A stretch of 64,000 nucleotides of DNA from Streptomyces clavuligerus (GTDB lineage: Bacteria; Actinomycetota; Actinomycetes; Streptomycetales; Streptomycetaceae). Of this stretch, positions 1 to 11,521 are shown piece by piece. The stretch spans positions 806,001-870,000 of the forward strand of contig NZ_CP027859.1 in assembly GCF_005519465.1 (NCBI RefSeq), read 5' to 3'. Position 1 is the first letter of the stretch, and each line of letters starts with the position of its first letter. Below the pieces are notes generated by a model. It made no database searches. It saw only the letters and a list, made by a program, of their open reading frames with translations, and was not told the origin of the DNA. Both the position numbers and the translations under genes were made by a program.

Positions 1-364
1 CCTGGTAGGTCCAGGGCTCCACGGCCCACCAGTGGTCGACGTTGCCGGCGCAGCCCCACTGGATCAGCCCGGTCCCGGGCCGGTTGTCGGCGCCCTGGAC
101 CGCGAGACAGAAGGTCCCGTCCGTCCCGCCGTTGCGAAGGTGAAGCCAGGTGACGGGCGCCCGGGTGGCGGCCGGCACCCCGGGGACCGACCGGACCGGC
201 GCGCCGTCCAGGAGGGGTGTCCCCGCCGGTGCCGTCGCGGGGACGGGGACACGCTCGGACGGCTCCGCGCCCGCGGCCGTGCCGGGGGCGGCCTGCGCCG
301 GGAGGCCGACTGCGGTGGTCAGGGCGAACGCGATCGCGCCGAGTACAGCGGAACGCAAGCGCAT
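1..364 (-). CDS. Secreted ricin-type beta-trefoil lectin protein, 3' end outside window (partial)
   Basis: Reading leftward from ATG at 364, an in-frame ORF runs off the window edge after about 121 residues. Residues 1 to about 25 form a signal peptide (MRLRSAV, hydrophobic core, then AQAAPG as cleavage region). After a Pro/Ala-rich linker comes a ricin-B-like segment with FCLAVQG, then IQWGC and WW, the usual spacing of a carbohydrate-binding QxW-type beta-trefoil repeat. A good GAGGAG ribosome binding site lies upstream of the start. The family binds sugars outside the cell, either alone or as the appendage of a glycoside hydrolase or protease. The rest of the protein is not visible, so a catalytic domain cannot be excluded. 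Confidence 0.7.
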   Translation of the reverse strand, partial: MRLRSAVLGAIAFALTTAVGLPAQAAPGTAAGAEPSERVPVPATAPAGTPLLDGAPVRSVPGVPAATRAPVTWLHLRNGGTDGTFCLAVQGADNRPGTGLIQWGCAGNVDHWWAVEPWTYQ

Positions 365-829
365 GGAGGTACTCCTCTGCAAGCATGCCGACAAAGCGGC
401 GTACTGATGAGTCGACAACGGGGCGCGGAGGACCATTCTTCGCCGGTAGGTACGGCTCCGCCTGTCCTCTTCCAGCCACTTAGCCGGGCCGCCGGGGAAC
501 CACTCCGACGGGAAAGCGACTTGCCGGACGGGGACACCGTCCACACGACCGGACCCCGGGGAACAGCCGGGCGGGAAGTGGGTTCGCGCCACCGCGGGCT
601 CGCTCCGCGTACCCATCGGGTTTCAGCCATCGGAAGGCGTCTCACGCTGTCCGGTGCCGCCGGTTCTCGTACCCTCACGTCCCGCGCCCCGTCCCCCGTA
701 CGCTACGCAGAGCCCCTTATCGCCCTGCCTGTCACTTTTATCCGACACCTTCGTCCCGCACTCGACGTTCAGCACGCCCCGCCCGCACTCCGCACCCCAC
801 CCTCCGTATGCTCACGCAAAGGAGAAACC
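365..829. other. Divergent intergenic region, no gene seen
   Basis: These 465 bases separate the leftward lectin gene from the rightward amidohydrolase gene and must hold both promoters. Reading frames that cross it have no coding character or recognisable motifs. No strong hairpin or operator was seen. Confidence 0.5.
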
Positions 830-3800
830 GTGCAGCCTTTCCCCCGTAGACGCTTCCTCACGGCCGCTTCCGGCACCGCGGTCACCGGTCTGCTGGTCCC
901 GGATGCTCTCGCCCAGTCCGCCGGGGCCGTTGAGGCAGCCCCACCGACGGCACCGGCGACCCGGGGCGCGGAAGCGGCGGTGGCGGCCGGACCGCCGGGC
1001 GGTGTGGTCGAACTGCGTTTCACCGAGGCGACCAACGGCGCCGCGTCGGCGACCGCCGACGGCCGGCGCCTGGTCGCCGAGGTGCAGAACATCCTGTGGT
1101 CCCTGGACCGGGACGGCTCCCCGGCCGTGCCGCTGACCCCGCCTGATCTGGAGCCCACCCGTCCGGTCATCTCCCCCGACGGCCGGGAGGTCGCGATGGC
1201 GGCGTACCGGGGCGGCTTCTTCTCCATCTGGGTGATGCGGACGGACGGTTCCCGGCTGCGCCGCCTCACCGGCGGCCCCTTCGACGACCGTGGACCCTCG
1301 TGGTCGCCCGACGGCACCCGGATCGCGTTCTCCTCCGAACGGGGCGGCGACCCGGTCGCGGGCAGCCCGTACCGGATCTGGACCGTGAACGTGCGCGACG
1401 GCGGGCTGACCCGGCTCACCGGGCTGCCGGGGCAGCAGGGCCCCGCGCAGGACGGCCCCTGGGAGGACTTCGACCCCGTCTGGTCCGCCGACGGCTCGCG
1501 CGTCCTCTTCGTCCGCGGCCGGTTCACCGCCCCGGCGCTCGTCTCCCGGACGATCGCCTCCGTACCGGCCGACGGCGGCGGCGGTCCCGTCGTCACCGAA
1601 CACACCGCCACCGAGGGCAATCTGCTCACCCCCGCGGTCTCCCCGGCCGGGCGGACCGCCTGGCTCCGCAGTGTTCCCGGACCGGCCCGGCCGGAGACGA
1701 TCACCCTCTTCGTCGACGGTGAACCGGTGGCCCTCGACGGCGATCTCGCCCCCGCGCCGCCGCGCTGGATCGGGGACGAGCAACTGCTGATCACGCTCGG
1801 CGGCCAATTCCAAATCATCCGCCCGCACCGGGAGCGCACGGGCACACTCGTCCCGCTGGACGCGACGCTGCGGGTGCGCCGCCCCGCGTACACGGTGAAG
1901 ACGTACGCGCTGGAGGCCGAGCGGCCCCGCCCCGTGCGCGGGGTCCACCTCCCGCAGCTCTCGCCGGACGGCCGGACGGTCGCCTTCGCCGCCCTCAACT
2001 CCCTGTGGACGGTGCGCGCGTCGGGCGGCGCGCCGCGCCGGATCGTCCGCTCCTCCCCCACCGCCTACATCCAGGGCCCGGTGTGGACACCGGACGGCCG
2101 CGCGCTGATCTACACCGACGACCGCGACGGGCTGAACGCCGTCCGCCGCCGGGACCTGGCCGACGGCACGGAGACGGTGCTCGCTGCGGGCGGGCGGGTG
2201 CAGGGCGTGCCCTCGCCGGACGGCACCCGGCTCGCCTGCCTCGACATGGCGGGCAACCTGGTCGTGCGCGACCTCGCCGCCGGGACGGAGCGGACGCTCG
2301 TCGCCGCGCTCGGGGCGGGCGGACTGCCGGGCCGTCCAAGCTGGTCACCCGACGGCCGCTGGATCGCTCTGTGCGATCGCAACCGGCTGAACCACCGCTT
2401 CCGCGAGGGCCACAATCTGATCCGGATCGTGGACGCCGCCACCGGCGCGTCCCGGCTGCACGGGATGGGCCCGTATGTCTCCCTCTCCGACCGGTATGCG
2501 TCGGGCCCCGTCTGGTCGCCCGACGGCCGCTGGCTGGCGTGCGTCAGCGAGTCCGCGCTGTGGCTGCTTCCGGTCGGTCCGGACGGCGTCCCCAGCGGCG
2601 AGGCACGGCGGCTGAATGACGAGCCCGCCGACCACCCCTCCTGGTCAGGGAACTCCCGAACGCTGCTGTACCAGTCGAACGGGCGGCTGCGGCTGCTCGG
2701 CATCGACGCCTCGGGACGGCCCGCAGGGGCGCCGCGCACCGTGCCCGTCTCGCTGGACGTCCGCCGACCCGCCCCCGTTGACACCGTTGTCCACGCCGGG
2801 CTGCTGTGGGACGGCACCGGTTCGGCGCCCCGCGCCGACGTCGACATCCTCATCCGGCGCGGACGGATCACGGCCGTCGAACCGCACCGCGGGGGACGAC
2901 GGGCCGCCCGTCGGGTCGACGCGTCGGCGCGGACCGTCCTCCCCGGCCTGTGGGACGCGCACACACACCCCTGGCAGTACACGTACGGGGCCCGGCAGGG
3001 CGCGCTCCAGCTCGCGTACGGCATCACCACCACCGTCTCGCTGGGCGGTTTCGCGTACGAGCAGGCGCGGCAGCGGGACGACATCGCCGCGGGCAGGCTC
3101 CTCGCCCCCCGGCTGCTGACGGCGGGTGAGCTGCTGGACGGCTCCCGGGTCGGCTACAGCATGGGGCGGGCGCACCGCACCCGCGCCGGGCTCTCCCGCT
3201 CGCTGGCCCGCGCCACCGCCCTCGACTGGGACTTCGTCAAGACGTATGTCCGCGCCCCGTACGACTACATGGAGGCGGCGGCCCGCCGCGCGCAGGAGCG
3301 GCTGGGCGTGCTCAGCGGAAGCCACCTGTGCTCGGCGGGGATCCAGGCCGGACAGGATCTGACGACGCATCTGGTCGCGACCGAGCGCGCCGAGTACGGG
3401 CACGGGAGCAGCGGCGGCGGATACACGTACGAGGACACCGCGCGGGTCTACACGGACGGGCGGTTCCATCTGATCGCGACGCCGTTCACGGCGGCGGCGC
3501 TGCTCGGCGCCGATCCCGGGCTGGCGGCGGACCCCCGGGTGCGGGTGCTGATGCCGCCGTGGGACGTGCAGTCGGCGGACGCGCGGGCGGCCCGGCCGCC
3601 GTCGGCGGCGGAGCTGGAGGTGCTGGCGCGGGAGGTCGGCGCGTACCGGCGGATTCTGCGGGGCGGCGGCGATGTCGTCCTGGGCACCGACGCGCCCCTG
3701 GTCCTCGTGGGTCTGCATCAGCATCTGGCGATGCGGGCGCTGCACCGGTACGGGCTGAGCGCGGCCGAGGTGCTGACGACGGCGACGGCGGCTCCCGCGC

Positions 3801-4132
3801 GGGTCTTCGGCGTGGAGCGGGATCTCGGCACGGTGGAGACGGGCAAGCTGGGCGATCTGACGATCGTCGACGGGGACCCGTTCACCGACTTCGACTCGCT
3901 GATCCGCGTCGACGCGGTGGTCCGCGCCGGTACCGTCCATGAGCGGGCCGCGCTCATGGACGCGTACCCGGCGCGGACCTACGCGGCCCCGTCGTCCGCC
4001 CCGCTGTCCGGCCCGGCGTCCGGCCCGGCGGGCGACGGCCACGGGCACGACCGGAGCGACGCCGAGGGCTGGGCGGCGGTGGCCGAGCAGATGACGCGGG
4101 ACGGGTGCTGCGGGACGTCGGCGTACCACTGA
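830..4132 (+). CDS. Tat-exported beta-propeller (TolB/PD40-like) amidohydrolase
   Basis: The protein has 1100 residues from GTG at 830, chosen because AAAGGAGAAA lies just upstream and a twin-arginine signal follows at once (RRRFLTA, then a hydrophobic stretch ending near residue 30). Residues about 55-650 hold repeated WSPDG-type beta-propeller blades (SWSPDG, VWSADG, QLSPDG, VWTPDG, VWSPDG) as in TolB/PD40 proteins. Residues about 660-1060 are an amidohydrolase domain with the metal-binding H711-T-H713 in WDAHTHPW, a later GTDAP segment with the catalytic Asp, and a typical C-terminal GKLGDLTIVDGDP. Family members hydrolyse amide or ester bonds, often of imidazolone or dipeptide substrates. 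It probably acts outside the membrane. It appears monocistronic; its substrate is unknown. Confidence 0.88.
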   Translation: MQPFPRRRFLTAASGTAVTGLLVPDALAQSAGAVEAAPPTAPATRGAEAAVAAGPPGGVVELRFTEATNGAASATADGRRLVAEVQNILWSLDRDGSPAVPLTPPDLEPTRPVISPDGREVAMAAYRGGFFSIWVMRTDGSRLRRLTGGPFDDRGPSWSPDGTRIAFSSERGGDPVAGSPYRIWTVNVRDGGLTRLTGLPGQQGPAQDGPWEDFDPVWSADGSRVLFVRGRFTAPALVSRTIASVPADGGGGPVVTEHTATEGNLLTPAVSPAGRTAWLRSVPGPARPETITLFVDGEPVALDGDLAPAPPRWIGDEQLLITLGGQFQIIRPHRERTGTLVPLDATLRVRRPAYTVKTYALEAERPRPVRGVHLPQLSPDGRTVAFAALNSLWTVRASGGAPRRIVRSSPTAYIQGPVWTPDGRALIYTDDRDGLNAVRRRDLADGTETVLAAGGRVQGVPSPDGTRLACLDMAGNLVVRDLAAGTERTLVAALGAGGLPGRPSWSPDGRWIALCDRNRLNHRFREGHNLIRIVDAATGASRLHGMGPYVSLSDRYASGPVWSPDGRWLACVSESALWLLPVGPDGVPSGEARRLNDEPADHPSWSGNSRTLLYQSNGRLRLLGIDASGRPAGAPRTVPVSLDVRRPAPVDTVVHAGLLWDGTGSAPRADVDILIRRGRITAVEPHRGGRRAARRVDASARTVLPGLWDAHTHPWQYTYGARQGALQLAYGITTTVSLGGFAYEQARQRDDIAAGRLLAPRLLTAGELLDGSRVGYSMGRAHRTRAGLSRSLARATALDWDFVKTYVRAPYDYMEAAARRAQERLGVLSGSHLCSAGIQAGQDLTTHLVATERAEYGHGSSGGGYTYEDTARVYTDGRFHLIATPFTAAALLGADPGLAADPRVRVLMPPWDVQSADARAARPPSAAELEVLAREVGAYRRILRGGGDVVLGTDAPLVLVGLHQHLAMRALHRYGLSAAEVLTTATAAPARVFGVERDLGTVETGKLGDLTIVDGDPFTDFDSLIRVDAVVRAGTVHERAALMDAYPARTYAAPSSAPLSGPASGPAGDGHGHDRSDAEGWAAVAEQMTRDGCCGTSAYH

Positions 4133-4509
4133 CGCGGGGCGGGTACCCGGCCCGGGGCCGCGACCACGCTCTCCCCGGCCTGCGTCACGGAGGTCGTCGA
4201 GCCGGCCCCGGGAGACCCCGCCGCCCCGGGCCGCACGCACCGGACCGCTGGGGGCGTGCAGGCGCCCACCTCTGTGCGGCACGGGGCGACGGGAGACGGC
4301 GGGGGACAACGGGAGACGAAGACCGGCCAGATCAGCGTCCCTCGGGCAGGGGGCGCCTGGCCGGAGTCCGCCTTCTCAGTCCAGCGGCCGTTGAGAATAC
4401 TCAGGAGTGATCAACGCTCCGCCGTCGCGCGCGGCCGGCCGCCTCCCCGCATCCGGCCGCGCCGCCGCCCTGTGCGCCCCCGCTGTCGGCCCTGCGAGGA
4501 GATCCCCCG
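4133..4509. other. Intergenic region upstream of terpene synthase
   Basis: These 377 bases contain no credible gene. They hold the presumed promoter of the terpene synthase, with a GAGGAG ribosome binding site immediately before its ATG. GC-rich inverted segments follow the amidohydrolase stop and may terminate it, but I see no clean long stem. Confidence 0.4.
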
Positions 4510-5475
4510 ATGACCATCTCCGTTCCCCAGCTCGACTGCCCGCTGAGCCGTCCGGTCCACCCGGAAGGAGAACGGGCCGACGCGTACGCCGTGGAGTGGT
4601 TGCGCGGCGTGGGCCTCATGGCGGACGAGGCCGACGCCGCCCCGGTCCTGGCCGTCGGGCTCGGCAGGCTCGCCGCGTGCTATGTCGACGAGAACGCCTC
4701 CTGGGACACGTTGGCCTTCATGACCATCCTGATGGCCTGGTACGCCGAGTACGACGACCGCGCGATCGACTCCACCGGCGCGATCGACGGTCTGACGGAC
4801 GCGGAGGTGGCGGAACTCCACCGCGCCCTCGGGGAGATCCTGCGCGACCGGCCCGCACCCGACCCCTCCGACCCCGTACAACGCGGACTGGCCGACGTCT
4901 GGCGGACGCTGAACGGCCTCGCGTCCGACTGGGACCGCGCTGCCTTCGTCGACACCACCCTCCGCTACTTCGAAGCCAACCGGTACGAGCGGGTCAACAT
5001 CCGCCGGGGAATCCCTCCGACTCCTTCCGCCCATATCGGCATGCGCCGCCACGGCGGCCATGTGTACGGCATGTACATCCTGGGTGCGGCGGTCAACGGC
5101 TACCGGCCCGAGCGCCGGGTGCTCGACCACGCCGCCGTCCGCGAACTGGAGACCCTCGCCGCGAACTACACCTCGTGGGCGAACGATCTGCACTCCTTCG
5201 CCCGCGAACACCGCATGGGCCAGGTCAACAATCTGGTCTGGTCGGTCCACCACCACGAGGGGCTGACCTTCCAGCAGGCGGCGGACCGGGTCGCCGATCT
5301 GTGCGACAAGGAACTGGCCGCCTATCTGGAGCTGCGGCAGACGCTGCCCGAGTTGGGCATCCCCCTCACCGGGGCCACCGGACGGCATGTCAGGTTCCTG
5401 GAGGACATGATGTGGTCCATGGTCGACTGGTCTGCGCGGAGCGCGCGCTACGACGTCGTGCCCGAGGCCGCCTGA
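4510..5475 (+). CDS. Class I terpene synthase (terpene cyclase)
   Basis: This 321-residue protein has the usual length and all three landmarks of bacterial class I terpene cyclases. The first metal motif is D82-D83-R-A-I-D87 (DDxxxD). The NSE triad is N225-D-x-x-S229-x-x-x-E233. The RY pair is R313-Y314 near the C-terminus. Such enzymes ionise a prenyl diphosphate with three magnesium ions and cyclise the cation in the cytoplasm. GAGGAG precedes the ATG at a good distance. The FAD monooxygenase is convergent downstream and a P450 lies further on, which suggests oxidative tailoring of the hydrocarbon. Chain length (C15 or C20) and product cannot be read from the sequence; no prenyl diphosphate synthase is nearby. 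Confidence 0.88.
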   Translation: MTISVPQLDCPLSRPVHPEGERADAYAVEWLRGVGLMADEADAAPVLAVGLGRLAACYVDENASWDTLAFMTILMAWYAEYDDRAIDSTGAIDGLTDAEVAELHRALGEILRDRPAPDPSDPVQRGLADVWRTLNGLASDWDRAAFVDTTLRYFEANRYERVNIRRGIPPTPSAHIGMRRHGGHVYGMYILGAAVNGYRPERRVLDHAAVRELETLAANYTSWANDLHSFAREHRMGQVNNLVWSVHHHEGLTFQQAADRVADLCDKELAAYLELRQTLPELGIPLTGATGRHVRFLEDMMWSMVDWSARSARYDVVPEAA

Positions 5476-5481
5476 GCCGCC

Positions 5482-5510
5482 ACGGGCGGCCCGCCGCGGC
5501 GGGCCGCCCG

Positions 5511-5511
<1 letters not shown>
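5482..5511. terminator. Perfect 30-bp palindrome between convergent genes
   Basis: Two 15-base arms (5482-5496 and 5497-5511) are exact reverse complements with no extra loop bases. The element lies between the terpene synthase stop and the monooxygenase stop, and its last base is the first base of the latter's stop codon. A bidirectional terminator is the simplest reading. Confidence 0.65.
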
Positions 5512-8813
<3,302 letters not shown>

Positions 8814-8882
8814 TTACCGATTAACCCGCCCCCGTGAAGGATGTGCGACGTCATGCACACGACTTCCCGGAGAGGGACCATC

Positions 8883-9200
8883 ATGCGTTCACGCCGTACT
8901 CTCGCCACCACCGCCGCCGCCGTGGCCTGCGCCGCCGCCGCTCTCGGCACGGGCACCGCGACCGCCGCGACCACGTCGGCCGCCACCGCCCCGGGCGGCC
9001 CCGTGCCGTCCTGCGTCTCCGTCGTGGTGCAGAGCCCGGGCCCGGTCACCAGGGTGCAGTTCACGAACAACTGTCAGACGGCGGTCCAGGTCGGGGTCGC
9101 CACGAGCACCGATCCGGCGTCCTTCTGCGTGCGGCTCGAACCCGGCAACCGCTACCTGCTCGCCACCCAGGGCAACTTCGTCCGCGCCTACTCGTGCTGA
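8883..9200 (+). CDS. Small secreted four-cysteine protein, tendamistat-like fold
   Basis: A 105-residue protein with a twin-arginine-like or Sec signal (MRSRRTL, Ala-rich core, cleavage near residue 29). The mature part has four cysteines, C44, C64, C82 and C105, in the order and spacing seen in Streptomyces alpha-amylase inhibitors of the tendamistat type (C-V ... N-x-C ... C-x-x-x-PG ... C). The Trp-Arg-Tyr triplet that contacts amylase in tendamistat is absent; the loop reads PGPVTRVQF. It therefore probably shares the disulfide-bonded beta-sandwich but has another target. GGAGAGGGA precedes the ATG. The resemblance is by eye and needs structural confirmation. Confidence 0.65.
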   Translation: MRSRRTLATTAAAVACAAAALGTGTATAATTSAATAPGGPVPSCVSVVVQSPGPVTRVQFTNNCQTAVQVGVATSTDPASFCVRLEPGNRYLLATQGNFVRAYSC

Positions 9201-9208
9201 CCGCCTGA

Positions 9209-9279
9209 CCCCCGGGGATTTCCGGGACTCCCCGGGGGATTTCCGGTTCCTTCCCAGGGTTTGCCGGGAAATCCCGGGG
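9209..9279. terminator. Imperfect inverted repeats between convergent genes
   Basis: CCCCGGGGATTTCCGGG near 9210-9226 is nearly the reverse complement of CCGGGAAATCCCGGGG at 9264-9279, with a second GGGGGATTTCC copy between them. It fills the gap between the mini-protein and the sigma factor, so it probably ends both transcripts. Confidence 0.55.
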
Positions 9280-9288
9280 AATTCACGC

Positions 9289-10275
9289 TCAGCGGCTCAG
9301 CGCGGTCTCACTCCGCATGTGCGAGAGTTTCTCGGGATTGCGCACCGCGTAGAGCCCGGTGATGAGACCGTTGTCCACCTGCACCGCGACGACGGTGTCG
9401 ATCGCGCCGTCGAACCGGACGACCAGCGCCGGGCGGCCGTTGATCTGCACCGGTCCCAGTGACCCCACGGCGGCGATCCTGCCCAGTCCCGCCGTCAGCA
9501 GCCGGGCCACCCTCTCGACCCCCACCACGGGGTGCGGGACGGCCGGTTTGATCCCTCCGCCGTCGCCGAGGAAGACGACGTCCGGCGCGAGGATGTCGAG
9601 CAGCCCCTGGAGGTCGCCCGTGTCGACGGCCCGCTGGAACGCGGCGATCGCGTCCCGGGTCTCGGCGGGGGAGACGACTCCGCGCGGCCGTCGCGCCGCG
9701 ACATGGGCCCGTGCCCGGTGCGCGATCTGGCGCACCGCGGCCGGGCTCTTGTCGACGGCCTCGGCGATGTCGTCGTACCCGACCCCGAACACCTCCCGCA
9801 GGACGAACACCGCCCGCTCGGTCGGCGTCAGGGTCTCCAGGACGAGCAGCATCGCCATCGAGACGCTGTCGGCCAGCTCGATGTCCTCGGCCACATCGGG
9901 CGTGGTGAGCAGCGGCGCGGGCAGCCAGGAGCCGACGTAGGACTCCTTGCGGCGGCTGAGCGCGCGCAGTCGGCTCAGCGCCTGGCGGGTGGTGACGCGG
10001 ACGAGATAGGCGCGCCGGTCCCGTACGGTGCCGAGGTCGACGCCCGTCCAGCGCAGCCAGGTCTCCTGGAGGACGTCCTCCGCGTCGGCGGCCGAGCCGA
10101 GCAGTTCGTAGGCGACGGTGAAGAGCAGATTGCGATGGGCGAGGAAGGTCTCGGTGGCCGCGTCCACACCGCTACCGCCGCCGCCACCTCCCTCGCCACC
10201 GTCACCGCCACTGGCGCTTCCGCCCCCGGCGCGGCCCGCCCCGCCGTCGGTACGTTCGTCGCGTTCGCTCCTCAT
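9289..10275 (-). CDS. sigJ: ECF RNA polymerase sigma factor, SigJ type with SnoaL-like tail
   Basis: The protein has 328 residues from ATG 10275, preceded by AGGAG. After a Gly/Ser-rich N-terminus, region 2 is visible (LLFTVAYELLGSAADAEDVLQETWLRW) and then region 4 (LTPTERAVFVLREVFGVGYDDIAEAVDKS, with a helix-turn-helix). The last 120 residues (AFQRAVDTGDLQGLLDILAPDVVFLGDGGG) form the SnoaL_2-like domain of the SigJ/ECF41 class, which in relatives controls sigma activity without a separate anti-sigma factor. It is divergent from an AhpD-like gene, the standard ECF41 arrangement; in that group the neighbouring oxidoreductase or decarboxylase gene is usually the direct target. Confidence 0.9.
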   Translation of the reverse strand: MRSERDERTDGGAGRAGGGSASGGDGGEGGGGGGSGVDAATETFLAHRNLLFTVAYELLGSAADAEDVLQETWLRWTGVDLGTVRDRRAYLVRVTTRQALSRLRALSRRKESYVGSWLPAPLLTTPDVAEDIELADSVSMAMLLVLETLTPTERAVFVLREVFGVGYDDIAEAVDKSPAAVRQIAHRARAHVAARRPRGVVSPAETRDAIAAFQRAVDTGDLQGLLDILAPDVVFLGDGGGIKPAVPHPVVGVERVARLLTAGLGRIAAVGSLGPVQINGRPALVVRFDGAIDTVVAVQVDNGLITGLYAVRNPEKLSHMRSETALSR

Positions 10276-10450
10276 GGGCTGCTCCTGCCTCTCGGCTCTC
10301 GACGGTGCCATGCGCACAGGACGCCCGTCACCGCGATCGTGTGACGCCGTTGAGCGATGGCGTGCATCACATCGCGGCCCTGTCACAGGGGGCGGTCCAC
10401 CGGCGTCCCATGGTCGTCCGATACGACCCACCACGCGTGAGGACCCCACC

Positions 10451-10936
10451 ATGGACCTGAGGTTCGATCTGTCCGGAAACAAGCTCTTCGCCGCTCTCTC
10501 CCGGCGGTTCGCCGGTGCCGCGCTGGTCGTCCACCAGTCGACGCTGCCGAAGTCCACACAGGAGCTGGTCTCGTTGCGGGCCAGCCAGATCAACGGCTGC
10601 GGCTTCTGCGCCGACATGCACACCAAGGAGGCAGCGGCGGCGGGAGAGACGGCGACCCGGCTCGGCCTGGTCGCCACCTGGCGCGAATCCACCGTGTTCA
10701 CCGAGGCCGAACGGGCCGCGCTGGCCCTCACCGAGGAGGGCACCCGGCTCGCCGACGCCCACCAGGGCGTGTCCGACGAGACCTGGGACCGGGTGCGCAA
10801 GCACTACGACGACGACGGGATCGCCGCGCTGATCTCTCTGGTCGCCCTGATCAACGCGGCCAACCGGCTCGCCGTGATCGTGCGGCAGAAGGGAGGTTCC
10901 TACGAGCCCGGCATGTTCGGCGCGCAGTTCGGCTGA
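10451..10936 (+). CDS. AhpD-like carboxymuconolactone decarboxylase family protein
   Basis: A 161-residue all-helical protein. The redox motif is C50-G-F-C53-A-D-M-H57, the CxxCxxxH signature of the alkylhydroperoxidase AhpD branch, and the following LVSLRASQIN context is typical. Family members reduce peroxides through the vicinal cysteines and a nearby His/Glu relay. It is divergent from the SigJ-type sigma factor, and the 175-base gap contains the region where an ECF41 promoter is expected. Probably induced by that sigma factor; the physiological substrate is unknown. Confidence 0.88.
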   Translation: MDLRFDLSGNKLFAALSRRFAGAALVVHQSTLPKSTQELVSLRASQINGCGFCADMHTKEAAAAGETATRLGLVATWRESTVFTEAERAALALTEEGTRLADAHQGVSDETWDRVRKHYDDDGIAALISLVALINAANRLAVIVRQKGGSYEPGMFGAQFG

Positions 10937-10966
10937 CGGTCCTGAACGGCCCCGCCGAACGGTCCG

Positions 10967-11065
10967 CATGAACGAACAGTGCGAACGAAGAGCGTGAGCG
11001 AACGACGTGAACGTCCGCGTGAACGGTCCGCGTGAACGAACGACGTGAGCGGTCCGCGTGAAGGA
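10967..11065. repeat. Degenerate GTCCGCGTGAACGAACG direct repeats
   Basis: The string GGTCCGC(G/A)TGAACGAACG(A) recurs about four times with small changes, interspersed with GACGTGA(A/G)CG. It lies downstream of the AhpD-like gene in DNA with no coding signature. It looks like slippage-type repeat expansion; no function is apparent. Confidence 0.5.
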
Positions 11066-11113
11066 ATCAAGCGAATGATTCGGGCGGACGGTCCGAGGAG
11101 CGACCCAAGCGAC

Positions 11114-11392
11114 TCAAGCGACTGAACCCCCGGCATGGTTTCCGCAATTCTCCTGTGCCGGTGGGCCGGTCGGGATCTCTCCGATCATCTGGAGAGCCCA
11201 CGCCGCCAGGGCCGGATCGATCAGGGCCGGATCAATGTCCTGGTCATACGGCAATGGGATCAACGTCACCGGCGGGGCCCAACCACGGCCCCGTTCCCCG
11301 GTGTCGAGGCCACCGCCAGAACCTCCCGGAAGACCCGACGCGGTTCGGCCGTGAACAGTTCCCCGCGGGCAGAAAATCACAGTCGGAGTCAC
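11114..11392 (-). CDS. Possible small hypothetical protein
   Basis: A 92-residue frame on the minus strand whose third positions are moderately G/C rich, particularly in the last 50 codons (PLPYDQDIDPALIDPALAAW). I recognise no family, signal peptide or membrane segment. The upstream half looks less convincing, and an internal GTG would give a protein of about 50 residues. It sits alone in the otherwise empty stretch between the AhpD-like gene and the lysin gene. Possibly a chance frame. Confidence 0.25.
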   Translation of the reverse strand: MTPTVIFCPRGTVHGRTASGLPGGSGGGLDTGERGRGWAPPVTLIPLPYDQDIDPALIDPALAAWALQMIGEIPTGPPAQENCGNHAGGSVA

Positions 11393-11521
11393 GGAACGCC
11401 GGACCCGCCGAAACCGATGACCGCGCTCAGGACACCGACGCGGCGGCAGGGACGGAAGAGGCCCCGAGCCGAGCCGAGCAGCCCGAGCGGGCGGCCCGGT
11501 GACGGCCCGGGGTCCCTCGGC

